Assembly: GCA_021014325.1 (NCBI GenBank)
Contig: CM037472.1
Coordinates: 2,294,001-2,358,000 of the forward strand
DNA length: 64,000 nt
Direction: 5' to 3'
From: Plazaster borealis
Taxonomy: Eukaryota; Echinodermata; Asteroidea; Forcipulatida; Labidiasteridae
The notes beneath the pieces were generated by a model that saw only the letters and a list, made by a program, of their open reading frames with translations, made no database searches and was not told where the DNA came from. Within the stretch, counting starts at the first letter, position 1, and every line of letters begins with the position of its first letter. Below, piece after piece: positions 24,149-34,800 of this stretch. Made by a program: the position numbers and the translations under genes.

Positions 24149-24246
24149 TAATTAAAACCAGCACGGCAAAAGTGATAACAAACAACTTGTTAGTCAAGGT
24201 AACATTGCAAGGACGACAGTAAAAGCTGTAGTTTGTACACCCTATA

Positions 24247-24458
24247 GTAAAAACTCCTTGGTCCGAATTGACCCGGATTCTAGTTCCTGTGGGGTCTGAC
24301 CCATTTCTGGGTCACAATGACACGGAATCTGTGCTTAAATGACCCAGAAAATGGGTCAAACTGACGCAGAATCCGAGTTATCTAATTTTTTAACCAGTTT
24401 CCGGGTCAGCCTGACCCACAATGGGTCAGACCCCCTGAGACCTGGAATGGGAGTTTTA
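24247..24458. mobile_element. Foldback repeat with AAAACTCC ends
   Basis: Ends ...aaaaactcc and ggagtttt are inverted. Inside, gtggggtctgacccat pairs with atgggtcagacccc, and several further gacccat/gggtca segments alternate. About 210 bp, immediately downstream of SPDYA. Confidence 0.6.
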
Positions 24459-24914
24459 AGACAGTGGGGAAAAGTTTGGTGCCCATTCAAAAGTATCCTT
24501 AAAGATGTTTGATTTTTCAACAAAAGTTCAATTTGTGTGTGTTATCTTTTTTCTAACTACATGGTATAACAGACATTTAAAGAGACCTGTCTGTCACTTA
24601 TAAAGTTTCATTTGATATACAATATGTAATGATTAACTCTTAAAATCAATATTCTATACTTTGGTTGAATATTTATAAATCAATTTGAGTTCATGCAACT
24701 GCATACACCGAATGTAAAAATCTAAATGTTTTTCTTTTGTTCAACCTGCTTGTTCCTTTCTTTTGTATAATCATTCTTAAATTAAACATATCTTCAACTT
24801 TTCTTTGGTGAAATCAAATTAAAGTGTTGGCAATATTATATAGACTTCATTTACATAAAGATGAATGTGTATCATTTTTGTAATACATTAATTAAATAAC
24901 AAATCACAATACTA

Positions 24915-25157
24915 TATTTACAAATAAATATCAGTTAGGCCTAATGTAAAGTTTTTAAATAGGGTGAAATAGTAAATAACACAATAAATATATACATATC
25001 TCAAACTTATTTATCTATTTTCATAAATTAGTTTAGTTACATGCAATTTTCCACAAAAAGACAAAGGTAAGATTTGAGAACTATTCCTTAAAGAGAATTT
25101 GTAGAAACAAAGTTGACAAAATGTGAACATCAGTTCCAAGATTTTGTTAAAATAAAA
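24915..25157 (-). promoter_or_regulatory. Candidate Pumilio and CPEB sites in the SPDYA 3' region
   Basis: On the SPDYA sense strand, downstream of the stop at 25315, there is TTTTAT (25157-25152, CPE consensus), TGTATATA (24996-24989, Pumilio consensus) and TGTAAATA (24922-24915, a second Pumilio consensus). The region is very AT-rich, so chance matches are possible, and the length of the 3'UTR is unknown. No canonical AATAAA could be assigned. Confidence 0.35.
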
Positions 25158-25314
25158 GTGGTTAAATTAAAACTGAACTTAAAAGATAAACTGGCTCTCA
25201 GAATAGTTGCTCATAATACTTGCACTCTCTTCGTTAAAACTTCTCATAATTATTTCAGATAAAATATACTGTAAAACGATGTTGATTTTGACAATTAGCA
25301 AATTTTTCTTCTTC

Positions 25315-28300
25315 TCACCCCCAAAAGTAAGAGGCATCATATGGGACATCCTGCAAGGTGCTCTTTAATCCTGAAAATAATGTAATAAATTTAAATATTT
25401 CAAACAATTATTTAATCCATTTGAAAAAAGAGTGTGTGAGTGTCTTGTTTTTAAAACAGGCATGGCATGTGGGCATCTTTGACACCCTGTTATCCATTTT
25501 TGTGGACATCCAGATTCTGTCTAAATAGACCTTTATCATGGTGCGGCCATCTTGATTTTCTCCTATTCAAATCAATGAAATCAAACTGAGGCTGGAAGGA
25601 GAAATAGTCTGGTTCCTTTTTGTACAATGAATATTAGCATTAATTACTTTTATTGGACACAAAGCAACGTGACCAAGCACGTGACAACTGACATCAGAAG
25701 TCGTCAGGTGGTGGCAGACTTACCAAGTCAATCCCATTTTCTTTGAAGTGTGTACATGATCAGAACTAAGTTAACAAATACTTTAGTTTAAAGTAGTTTA
25801 TGGCTATAAAAATTACATTATATTGTTGGGAAAGTAAAATTGAGGAATTAACCAATCAACAAAGGAAACTCGAAAATAATAAGTCCTGATCTCAGTTTCC
25901 GGTTGCTTGCAAATATTTAAGAATTTTGCTGACATGTTATCAATAAACCTATGTAATGGTTGCACAAATTTGGGCGTGATTCATAAATGGGGTTTCAAAA
26001 AAAGAATTACTCATTTCAAACATTCTTACAACACATGGTTTAAACTAATTCTTCTGGCAACAAGAAACCTCGCGCCATGTTCTATTTTTTTTAATATTAA
26101 CAATTTATTTGTATAATATAAAACCTGAAATTGAATTTATAAAAAACAATATCATGTCATGAGTATTTTTTCTTAGGAAGAATTTTGCATAAATAAAATT
26201 TTAAAAGATTTGATTTCAATAAAAAATGTAGTCTTCGTTCAACTTGTTTTCTCATTTGGACGCAAGTCTGTAACCAAGGATTTTAAAATAATATTTGTTA
26301 TACCATTGTCATTAACCAGTATGTGTGAAATTTTATTGAGTACTATAGTGAAACAGCTATAAATTGGATTTGCATAGCACTTATCTCAAACCCTCTGGGC
26401 CTAATTGTTTGGAGCTGCTTGAGTACAAAATGTAGCTAAGCACAAAAAGTAGCTAAGTAAGCACAACAACTGATGCTTTCCAGAATAAGGTTTCCAGTCA
26501 AAATACCATGTCACATGTGCCATCTGTGACTGTATACTGCTTATTTTTGCTCAGCAGAGAAGTTTTAAGCACTACTATTTGCTTAAGCAGCTCTATGAAA
26601 TCTGGGCTCAATTTCAAAGAGCTGCTTAAGCAGAAAAAGTAGCTAAGCGCAACAAAATTTTGCTTACCAGAATAAGGTTACCGGCCAAACTACTATGCAT
26701 GTGTACAATTTGTGACTGGTATCCTGCTCATTTCTGCTTAGCAGAAAATTGTTAAGCAATATTTTCTGCTTAAGCAGCTCTATGAAATTGGGCCCTGGCC
26801 CTGGAATGAACACCTGGGTCCACTTTCAAGTAGAAAATACTTCTGTTAAATTGTTTTTATTAAGTGAAAAAGGAGTGGGCAACAGTCACAACAATATGAC
26901 ATTGGTGGCTGGTTTGCCTACTTCTGCTAAGCAGTTTTTTAAATGTGCTAAGCATTTTTGTGCTAACAGGTTTTTTTTAAAGTAGGGCCAAGATTCTTCT
27001 TAGTACCTCTCAGTGCTATGCAGATTTGTTTGCTAGCTTTGTGTAAATTGAGACAATAAAGTATGACACTTACCATGCATATCAAATCTGCTGGGTGTGA
27101 AGTGGGATGGTGGCTCTTCCAGACTATCAGTAGATGTGTTAGTACACGATGACAGATACAGATGACAGGGGCTTGCTGTGAGGATAGAACTAGGGGAACA
27201 GTAGGCAAAGCTTCCACTCTCAGCACACAGCTCACAATGGATAGGGGACATGCCTGGACCTCGGGGGTACGTCTCATCACTGTCATCCTCACTATTAAGG
27301 TTGTTGTCATATTGCCTGATGGCACCGGAATGATGTAACGGACGCTCTCTCAACCAGATGACATGATCAGGAGATATGGCCATTAGCTATGGTAGATAAT
27401 AATAATAACGGGCATTAATTAGATGCTTTTAAACATTGTATTATAGCACCTTACACTATTACTACTCCTGTTCATTGGGCCTTATGCATTCCTGAAACCA
27501 TCTCAACATAGGAGTATGCAGCACCAGCAGCCAAATTCAACAATCTCTACCCTCGGGTGTACACATTTACTCCTGGTGATGAGAAACAATTATAGTTTAG
27601 TGTCTTGCACAAGAACACAAGTGTCTTGATAGGGATTCGAACCCACACTCTGATGACTCAGCTATCAGAACTTGTGTGTGATGCTCTAGACCACTCGGCC
27701 ACGACACGCAACTACTGAATGCAACTGTATTAATATGAAAGTTCTACAATAGCACAGTATATACCTTCTCATTTCTCCTTAATAGTAGACAATAATTTCT
27801 GAACATTAAATGCCTAGGTCTCTGAAGAATGACATGTATTCAGAAATGCAGATGAATAAGACATACCTCTTCACAGCATTTTCGACTAACAGCTGCTCTG
27901 TAGTCAATAGTCCTTAACAACTTATCTCGCTTCTTCAGGAAGTGTGGATATTTATCTCTCCAGGCGAGGCCAAGAGCCCAAGGGAATATCTCATACTTGC
28001 ACTCCTCCTCATCTTCTTCCATATCATTTGCAAGGTATCTGTCAAAAACAAGATTTGAAATGTATTGGTATTTTTGTCAAATGTAAAGTTTTACAAATCT
28101 AACAAATTCCCTTAAAAAATTATTTTTTATAACAAAATTGTTTCTAATTCTAGGGAATGTTGCTGACACCATCAATAAAAAAACAACATAAGTCCACCAT
28201 GACAATCCAGTTTAAATGATCTTTGGGTGAAACTATCAGGTGCTGCATACTCCTAAGGAGTTGAGACTTGAGATGGTTTCAGAAATACTTAGGGCCCAAC

Positions 28301-29812
28301 AAACCGGTGTAATATTGTAAAGCACCTTGAGGAGCCTACTAAATGCACATTAAATACACATTACTGTATTATTTGGATATGTGATGGAAAAGTTTTGTTA
28401 GCCAATGGTTTTTTTCCCCAAACTTTTCCTAGTATTAAGGTTAGGTAACTAGATACATGAAAATGTGTCAACCAATTTGAATAAGAGAAAAAGTAAAATG
28501 TAACACTTACAGGGCAACAAAGAAGTTTATTCTTGTGTACTGCTTGGTTGTGTAGTTTGCTCTCTTGAAATATGCAAACACCATTGCAAGAAGATACTGT
28601 AAAAAAAAAATGCTGTTCATAATCAATCTTGTATTCAAGCCCTCAGTCCTCGAGGCTAAGGAAACCTGTAATTTTACTGTGGTGTATCAGACAATTATTA
28701 TTATTGTTAAATATTTCTGGTAATGAAACCAAGGATGCCTCATAAGTGAACTAATAATCAATGTAACTCGCAAGCCAGAGGAAACCTGTAAACAAGGGTG
28801 CTTGCTGTGTGAACTAGAAACATCAGGGAACCTCTGCGCTTCCACGATGAGTTCTGGGTTCTTTTATGTGCACTTTACCAATACTAGGCCTAGTACATAG
28901 GACCTACGTCTTAATGTTCCATCTGAAGGACAAAGCAGTTACATGGTAAAGTATCTTGCTCAAGGACACAAGTGCCAACACCGGAACTCGAACCCACACT
29001 CTGCTGATTAGAAACCCCATGCTCTTAACCGCATGCCATTGTCCATGAGCTTGAGTCTGGTGCTTTTAACCGCATGCCATTGTCCACAAACCCATACAGA
29101 TGAAATGTAGAAAAAATATCAAAGTTATGACTTTAGTTTTGTGTGCATAAATTATATAAAATAATTGTATTGGATACTTATGCAAATTACAACTAGGCCT
29201 ATGATACTTCTTTTTATTCAAACTTGAAAACAAATTCTAACCTTGTCTGCTACCCGTGCACAACTGTCCATCCAGAGGAAATCTTGAATCAGAGTATCAT
29301 CTGCATTTAATAAAAATAAAACAATTATAAAAAACCTTCTTTCATTTTCACATAAACTAAAATAATACTTAATTTAATTAAAAATAAAAACATAAAAAAA
29401 TAAAAATTTGTTTAAAATAATGTTGTGTACATTTTCTAATACGTGAACAAGTTTAAATTAAAATTTCAAAAAGCATTCACACTAAAAAGAAAATCTCACC
29501 AAATAGTCTGAAGAATGCTGCCATCTCTTTGCTTGTTACTGTCATGGGCGCATTTTTGGCCCTCTTGGGTGGACTGCAAAATTCTGCTGTGACATTGGTA
29601 ATGTCCTGACATGGTCCACGGTATGTCTTAACTTCTGTATCTATTCTACGTTTCACTGGATGCAGAATGGGCATAGCAGCTGGGTTTTTCACAACATCCA
29701 CTCGCATTTCACTTTTAATGTTGTTGACTGGTATGGGAGAAAATGTTCCGCAAAGAAAACAGCTCAGCAGGGATGAAATTTCTGAATCTTTTTGCCGGGA
29801 ACCTTTTGCCAT
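25315..29812 (-). CDS. SPDYA: Speedy/RINGO family CDK activator (SPDYA-like)
   Basis: Non-cyclin activator of CDK1/CDK2; in vertebrates it acts in oocyte maturation and at meiotic telomeres. Coding exons: 29812-29500, 29300-29242, 28596-28511, 28038-27867, 27386-27074 and 25370-25315. The total is 999 nt, 332 residues plus stop, with consistent phases. The Spy/RINGO core spans roughly residues 92-225. It shows [69 protein letters not shown] and a HHSGAI segment, closely like human SPDYA (313 residues). The N-terminal 90 residues are basic and low in recognisable motifs. The C-terminal part contains [14 protein letters not shown], matching the vertebrate PRGPS..PVDCSLC, then a serine/threonine-rich tail. 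The last 18 codons come from a small terminal exon ending YFWG-stop; this is the least certain exon. SPDYA paralogue assignment within the family is inference. Confidence 0.93.
26390..26800. mobile_element. Two adjacent copies of the GGGCCCAATTTCATAGAGCTGCTTAAGC element
   Basis: 26396-26609 and about 26603-26796. Each begins near gggcc/tcaatttc...gagctgctt and ends gcttaagcagctctatgaaa ttggg. They share ...ggtt(t/a)cc(a/g)g(t/c)caaa and tgctcatttctgcttagcag. They lie in the last SPDYA intron. Confidence 0.8.
27440..27715 (-). repeat. tRNA-headed SINE (minus strand) in SPDYA intron
   Basis: On the minus strand it starts cgtgtcgtggccgagtggtc, has a B box in tgtgggttcgaatcccta and continues through the ...gacacttgtg..ttgtgcaagacac body to a tail with ctgctggtgctgcatactc. 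It is the same family as 39848-40140 and 53752-54115. Confidence 0.75.
28130..28500. repeat. SPDYA intron with SINE-tail fragment
   Basis: About 28225-28340 (aggtgctgcatactcctaag, agatggtttcagaaata, ttagggcccaa, caccttgaggagcctact) matches the 3' part of the SINE at 27440-27715 in opposite orientation. No exon. Confidence 0.5.
28640..29220. repeat. SPDYA intron with SINE fragment
   Basis: 28850-29060 contains SINE body (gttctgggttcttttatgtg, ccatctgaaggac) and a minus-strand tRNA-like head (gaactcgaacccacactctg ... accgcatgccattgtcca), duplicated in part at 29040-29090. Confidence 0.55.
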
Positions 29813-30261
29813 GTTCTGAGTGAAAACCTCATTTGAAAGTCATACTGTACGCTGTAGAAATTAAAAATCATAAGGCAAAATTTAAAATAATTGGTATTTT
29901 ATTTTAGTATTGTCATTCAGATAAAGTTTGCTACACAGGTACCAGTTTTCTTGGTTCAAAGTTCATAGCTTTTAGTTACAGGCTAACATTTCCCCTGTCC
30001 TACTAACTGACTGTCCTTAATCTTAGCACAACTATCTAAACAACTTTCTGCTACCACGGTATTAGGCGACCCACGGTAATGTTAGTTAGTGTTAGTGCTA
30101 TTAAAGTTAGGAAATAAAAGAACCGAACACTGTTTGACTGAGTTTGTCCAGTACAGTGTATGGTGCCGTGTGTTAACATAAAACAAGTTAATGTTTAGGA
30201 ATACAAGTACAATACACTCCGACTCATGAGCTCAGTCAATACAATTTACACACAAGACTGT

Positions 30262-30316
30262 CACTATCACTGTCAGTGTCAACATGTTCAATGTCATGAC
30301 ACTGAAAGTGACAGTG
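30262..30316. repeat. Short imperfect hairpin in the SPDYA 5' intron
   Basis: cactatcactgtcagtgtca (30262-30281) is inverted at 30297-30316 with two mismatches and a 15-nt loop. It resembles a short miRNA-like or cruciform hairpin; no flanking stem extends it. Confidence 0.45.
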
Positions 30317-30559
30317 TAGATCTTGAATAGTGAGAAAATAAGGGTACGAACGGGCCCACGTTTTGGCAACAAATTAAAAGTGAACTGAATAAAAACTAGC
30401 TAATTTGCCAGCTGCTATTGCTATTACTGATAATGATATTGCTAATTAATGCAATGCTCGACTCAATTGTGCAAAATGTCACAATGTCAAACGTGAAGTG
30501 AGTGATTTATTCATGCATGGACTGGAGCCGGAGGAAGAAATTCCTACCTTTTTTATTCT

Positions 30560-30750
30560 CCCTCAACGAAGTTAGTTTTCTAAGCTTGCTTGCCAAACTG
30601 TCTCTCCCGCATGAAACTTGAACTTGTAACCAGAGCCTTGTCTTGACTAACTTTTGTCCAAGGTATGTATTGTAGGACCAACGTAGTTTGACTTTGAGTT
30701 CAGTTGGTTTTAAAAAAATGTTAAGCTTGCTTGCCAAACTGTCTCTCCCT
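30560..30750. repeat. 25-bp direct repeat, 146 bp apart
   Basis: aagcttgcttgccaaactgt followed by ctctccc occurs at about 30582 and 30722, in the presumed SPDYA 5' intron. Confidence 0.6.
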
Positions 30751-31639
30751 GCATGCAATTAATTGCAACGAAAGTCTGTCAATGCTGGCCAATTACACAG
30801 GCCCACCCAAGCCTAAAGCGCTCAGCCCTAGCTGTGTTTTCTATTAATGTGGTTTTCTTATTGTTCTATCACACTTTCGGCTTTCGTTCAGGTAAAAAAC
30901 TAAAACAAAACTAATTTCAAACTACTCACCCCGGTGGCAGCCACCTCTTGAGTCTTCCATCGTCCGCTGTCGTCTGCTAGTGCTGCATGCTACGCGCTGT
31001 GGATGGGGGTACCGGATGGGTGTACGGACGTACATCCCATACGGCCGCGCCGGTTGTGTGACAAAAAAAATGTGCAGAGCGTGCACTTCACGTCGTTTTG
31101 CACATGTACGTCATTTTATTATTCACGTTCACTTTTCTTTTGAACATTCGCGCGTTTAAATACAATGTCGTCTGCGAGAATAAAACCGGTACCTTGACAT
31201 TGGAATTGACCTCTTTCTCTATTTTGGTTACCAGTGTGACAGGACAATAAATTAATTGCAAACTAATTGCCAGACACACTCTTCCTGGATTATCTCAGAA
31301 ATCGGGAAAAAATTTCGATTCAAAAACGTTACTTCAAAAGAAATTCATTTGTTCAACAAAATTTCAATCAGCGTTTAAGTTGTTTAAGCAATTGTTATTT
31401 TCGTTTCTGGAGAAGATAATCGAGATTCGAGATACTTTCATTGATGCACGCCGCAGAGTGAAACGCACCTCCGCACAATGCGCGTCTACCATTTCCGTCA
31501 TTGATTTGCGAACAGACAGGATGGGCGCGCGCATGTAAGTGCGCTTCGTTTTCAATCGTTTAAAAAAAAATCTATAAAGCAAAAAAATTCTTTATGTTTT
31601 GGAAACTTTGGATGAACAAAAAATAATGAATGTTAGGGC

Positions 31640-31840
31640 GCCCCCTTTTTTATGCTGATGTGTAGTTGTTCGTGTCTTCTCAACTGGTATTCGGCCTTCT
31701 AAGCTGTATGAACACGTGTCGCGGTGTACCAACGAAATTGTATGACCAATTCTTATGTTGTTGTGTTTGTTGTACGTGTGAAATGAGAAAGGTGTACATG
31801 TAACTCGCTGAACACTGAGCAGTCCGAAAAACAACCCAAA
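31640..31840 (+). promoter_or_regulatory. SYVN1 upstream region
   Basis: Sequence just before the start codon contains a CACGTG E-box-type palindrome (31713-31718) and a CCAAT box (31746-31750). I looked for the ER-stress element (CCAAT-N9-CCACG) and the UPRE known from ERAD genes and did not find an exact copy. Function is inference. Confidence 0.3.
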
Positions 31841-34800
31841 ATGAGAGGGTTTTTGCTCACAGCGGCCAGCTTTGGCCTTACAGCATCAGTTGTTGGTCAT
31901 GCTTTCTTCCAGAAGTCACAGTTTTATCCCTCTGTGGTGTACTTAACCAAGTCTAACCCTAGCATGGCGGTAAGTTTTTTTTAATAACATTCCATTTCCA
32001 ATTTGTTATGTTTGCGTGTGCGTGTGTGTGTGCGTGTGTGGGCATGTCTACGCATTCAAACCGAGGACTTCAACAAAAGGGATCCGGGGAAAAGGTGTAC
32101 CGAGGACGTCCTCGCTTTGATTTCGTGTACAAAACCAATGGGGACGTCGCTGAAAAAGACTATCTCCAAACAATGGGAGAACAAAGAGAAGTCCTCGGTT
32201 TACACCTTACACATACATGCGTGTGTGTGTGTGTGTACTGAATATTTGTGTCGGCCTAGCCTTCACACCGCCTTGCCTTAAAAAAGGCTACAACAATGCC
32301 ACATTCACTTTCCATTTTTACCTCCATGGTCATACTCATCATGCTCATCATTCGACAAGGGTCCATAGCAAGAAGCTTTACAAACAGAATGCATCAACAT
32401 GGAGGTAGGAATACCTCCTAGCCCTGGTAGGACGTCAGTATAAAGATCCTTTACAGGGGTATAAAGATCCTTTACAATGCAAACAAAATTTGTAGTAACA
32501 TTTTAAAATATGTTTACCTAATTTGAGAAGCTGAAACTCCATTCACTTATTCTTGGTGCCTTTAATTACACTTTTGCTGAGTTCAAAACCTATCAAATAC
32601 ATCCATGAATGACATTATTTCCGAAAATAAGTCCAAGTTGTGCACTGGCGCTGTGACTCCGTCAAGAAAAAGCGTTCAGTGTTATGGGTTAGACAGCGCC
32701 CTCTTTTGTGGACTTCGTTCCATGTCAGTTGAGGTTGTCGCAACGAATGCGTCAATTTCCATTTTATTTTCACAATAATGTCATCCAAGGATAAAATTGG
32801 CAATTCTGAATAGAGCAGGCGTAAGGTTCAGGACACAAGGAACATGTGAGTCACGTTTCAGCTTCCTCAAAAAGGTAAAAATATGATAAAAAATGGTTAT
32901 AAATTTTGTCGCAATGCCCGAGGACCTTTATACCCTGGACTCCGTCGCGTTGTATGCAACGGAGGAGTCCAACCTGGGCTAGAATACCTCCATGCATCAA
33001 CAATGAGATTGTCTCAGCTCCTTCTATTATTTTTAACCAAATCAAAACTAACTAGGTCCTACTTGTTAATGTTTTTTAAAAACAAATACTGGAAAAACCA
33101 TTGTTAAATCTCGTTATTAAGTAGTGCTCCTCGCTTTTAACTATATTGTCTGCAGCTAATAACCCTCTATAACTAGTGGAAATCACAAAAAAATGAGATT
33201 TGATCTGATTGAGTTGTACATGTAAGTAGTCTAGTTGGATAGAGCTCTTTGAGACATTCATTTTGCTACTTTATTTGTGGGGATCGGTTCATGAAAACCG
33301 GACTTATGGAAGGTCAAAGTTAAAAATATAGGACCTTGTTTACATAACAAATTTTGTTGACTGTGTACAAGCGCAACGTTTTCGCCGTTGCACACAACAT
33401 CCAATTCCCCTCGTGTAATTGAACGTTTCCCAAGGGCCGTATGAACGTGTTTGACAATCAAGCGTGAAAAAGCGCGACAACTAAAAGTTTTAATTCCAAA
33501 AGTAATTACATAATTAAATACTCAATTAACTGTCATTTTCGGTTCATTGTGGGGCCCTAAGAGGATAATTACTTACAGTTCTCAATGAATTTCAGCGCAG
33601 AAAACAAGATTTCTTGTGATTTTACAGAAAGTTTTACACAAATACTCCCAACAAAACGGACGCCAAATTGCATATCAAACGCAAGAGAAAAACTCCATCT
33701 TGAAAGTAGTTCCGTTTATTTTTTGAATGAAACGATTAACATGGGTTTAATCTATATCCCTCTGCACCACCGATCTCTCTATAGCGTTGTACACGTTGAG
33801 GTGGTCACAGTTTCCCATAACAAAAAGTGGCTGCGCGGTGAACAGCGCCCTCAATCGGTAGTGATTGACACTACTATAACGCCCTAGGTAAACTTAGACC
33901 CAGTAACCTGGTAACTGGGGCGCTGTACTCGTTTTTCGAATTTTGACATTATCGGTCGTACTAGCGCCCCAGGAAAAAGTCGTACCGTTCACGAGTGTTC
34001 TTCAATTGGTTAAAAGATTGACAAAAATACCCAACAAAATAGCTTTATATACGCCTGCTGGCTTCTTCATATGTCTAAGATGCAACATCAGGCATTTGAA
34101 TGTACTCACAATTTTGTTTTGTGCTGCAAATTTACGATTTTTTTAAGTCGATCTGAGCATATCGGTAAAACCGCCATGACGTCCAGCGCTCAGCTGAAGG
34201 GACATCTCATATCGCAAATATAGACTTGTGCGATGTCCTGAAATTAATCGCGAAGATGACTACCGCTACATGACTAGCACAAGTCTGTGCACAGTCTTCC
34301 CGTTTAATTTCCTGACATTGCACAAGTCTGCGCACATCTTCCCAATTAATTTCACGACATTGCACAAGTCTGCGCACATCTTTTTATTTTATTTTTTATT
34401 ATTATTATTTTATTTTATTTTTTTCCACGGAGGAAATTATTAATTCACACTAAGACAACTCATCATTTTACAAACATGCTGAAAATCCATAACAGCAAAA
34501 TAAAATACAAAATACAAAGTTAACCTTGAACCAATAATTTGAAAGAGTCCCATTTTTTGTGGAAATCTTCCCATTTAGTTTCCCGACATTGCACAAGTCT
34601 GGGCAAATCTTCCCGTTTAATTTCACGACATTGCACAAGTCTGCGCACATATTTGCGATTAGTTTCACGACATTGCACAGATCTGTGCACATCTTCCCGT
34701 TTAATTTCACGACATCGCACAAGTCTGTATTTGCGATATGAGATGTCCCTTCAGGGCCACCATATAAAGCTGAGCGCTGGACGTCATGGCGGTTTTACCG

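Larger units (their letters stand above)
29500..30960 (-). promoter_or_regulatory. Possible SPDYA 5'UTR exon and upstream ORF
   Basis: A candidate noncoding first exon ends at a GTGAGT donor (exon end 30930). The coding exon's acceptor is TTTCTACAG, with the exon starting at 29851, 39 nt before the SPDYA ATG. If spliced this way, the ATG at 30960 opens a 17-codon reading frame (MEDSRGGCHR|AYSMTFK) that stops upstream of the main start. Intron content is described separately. The transcription start is not visible from sequence. Confidence 0.4.

Noticed and set aside
32008..32281. Plus-strand frames in SYVN1 intron 1
   Set aside because: They begin and end in (GT)n microsatellite and cross a foldback repeat; no family match.
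34468..34741. Repetitive peptide frames (CNVVKLNGK... and its complement)
   Set aside because: They translate the tandem centre of the foldback element and have no independent support.
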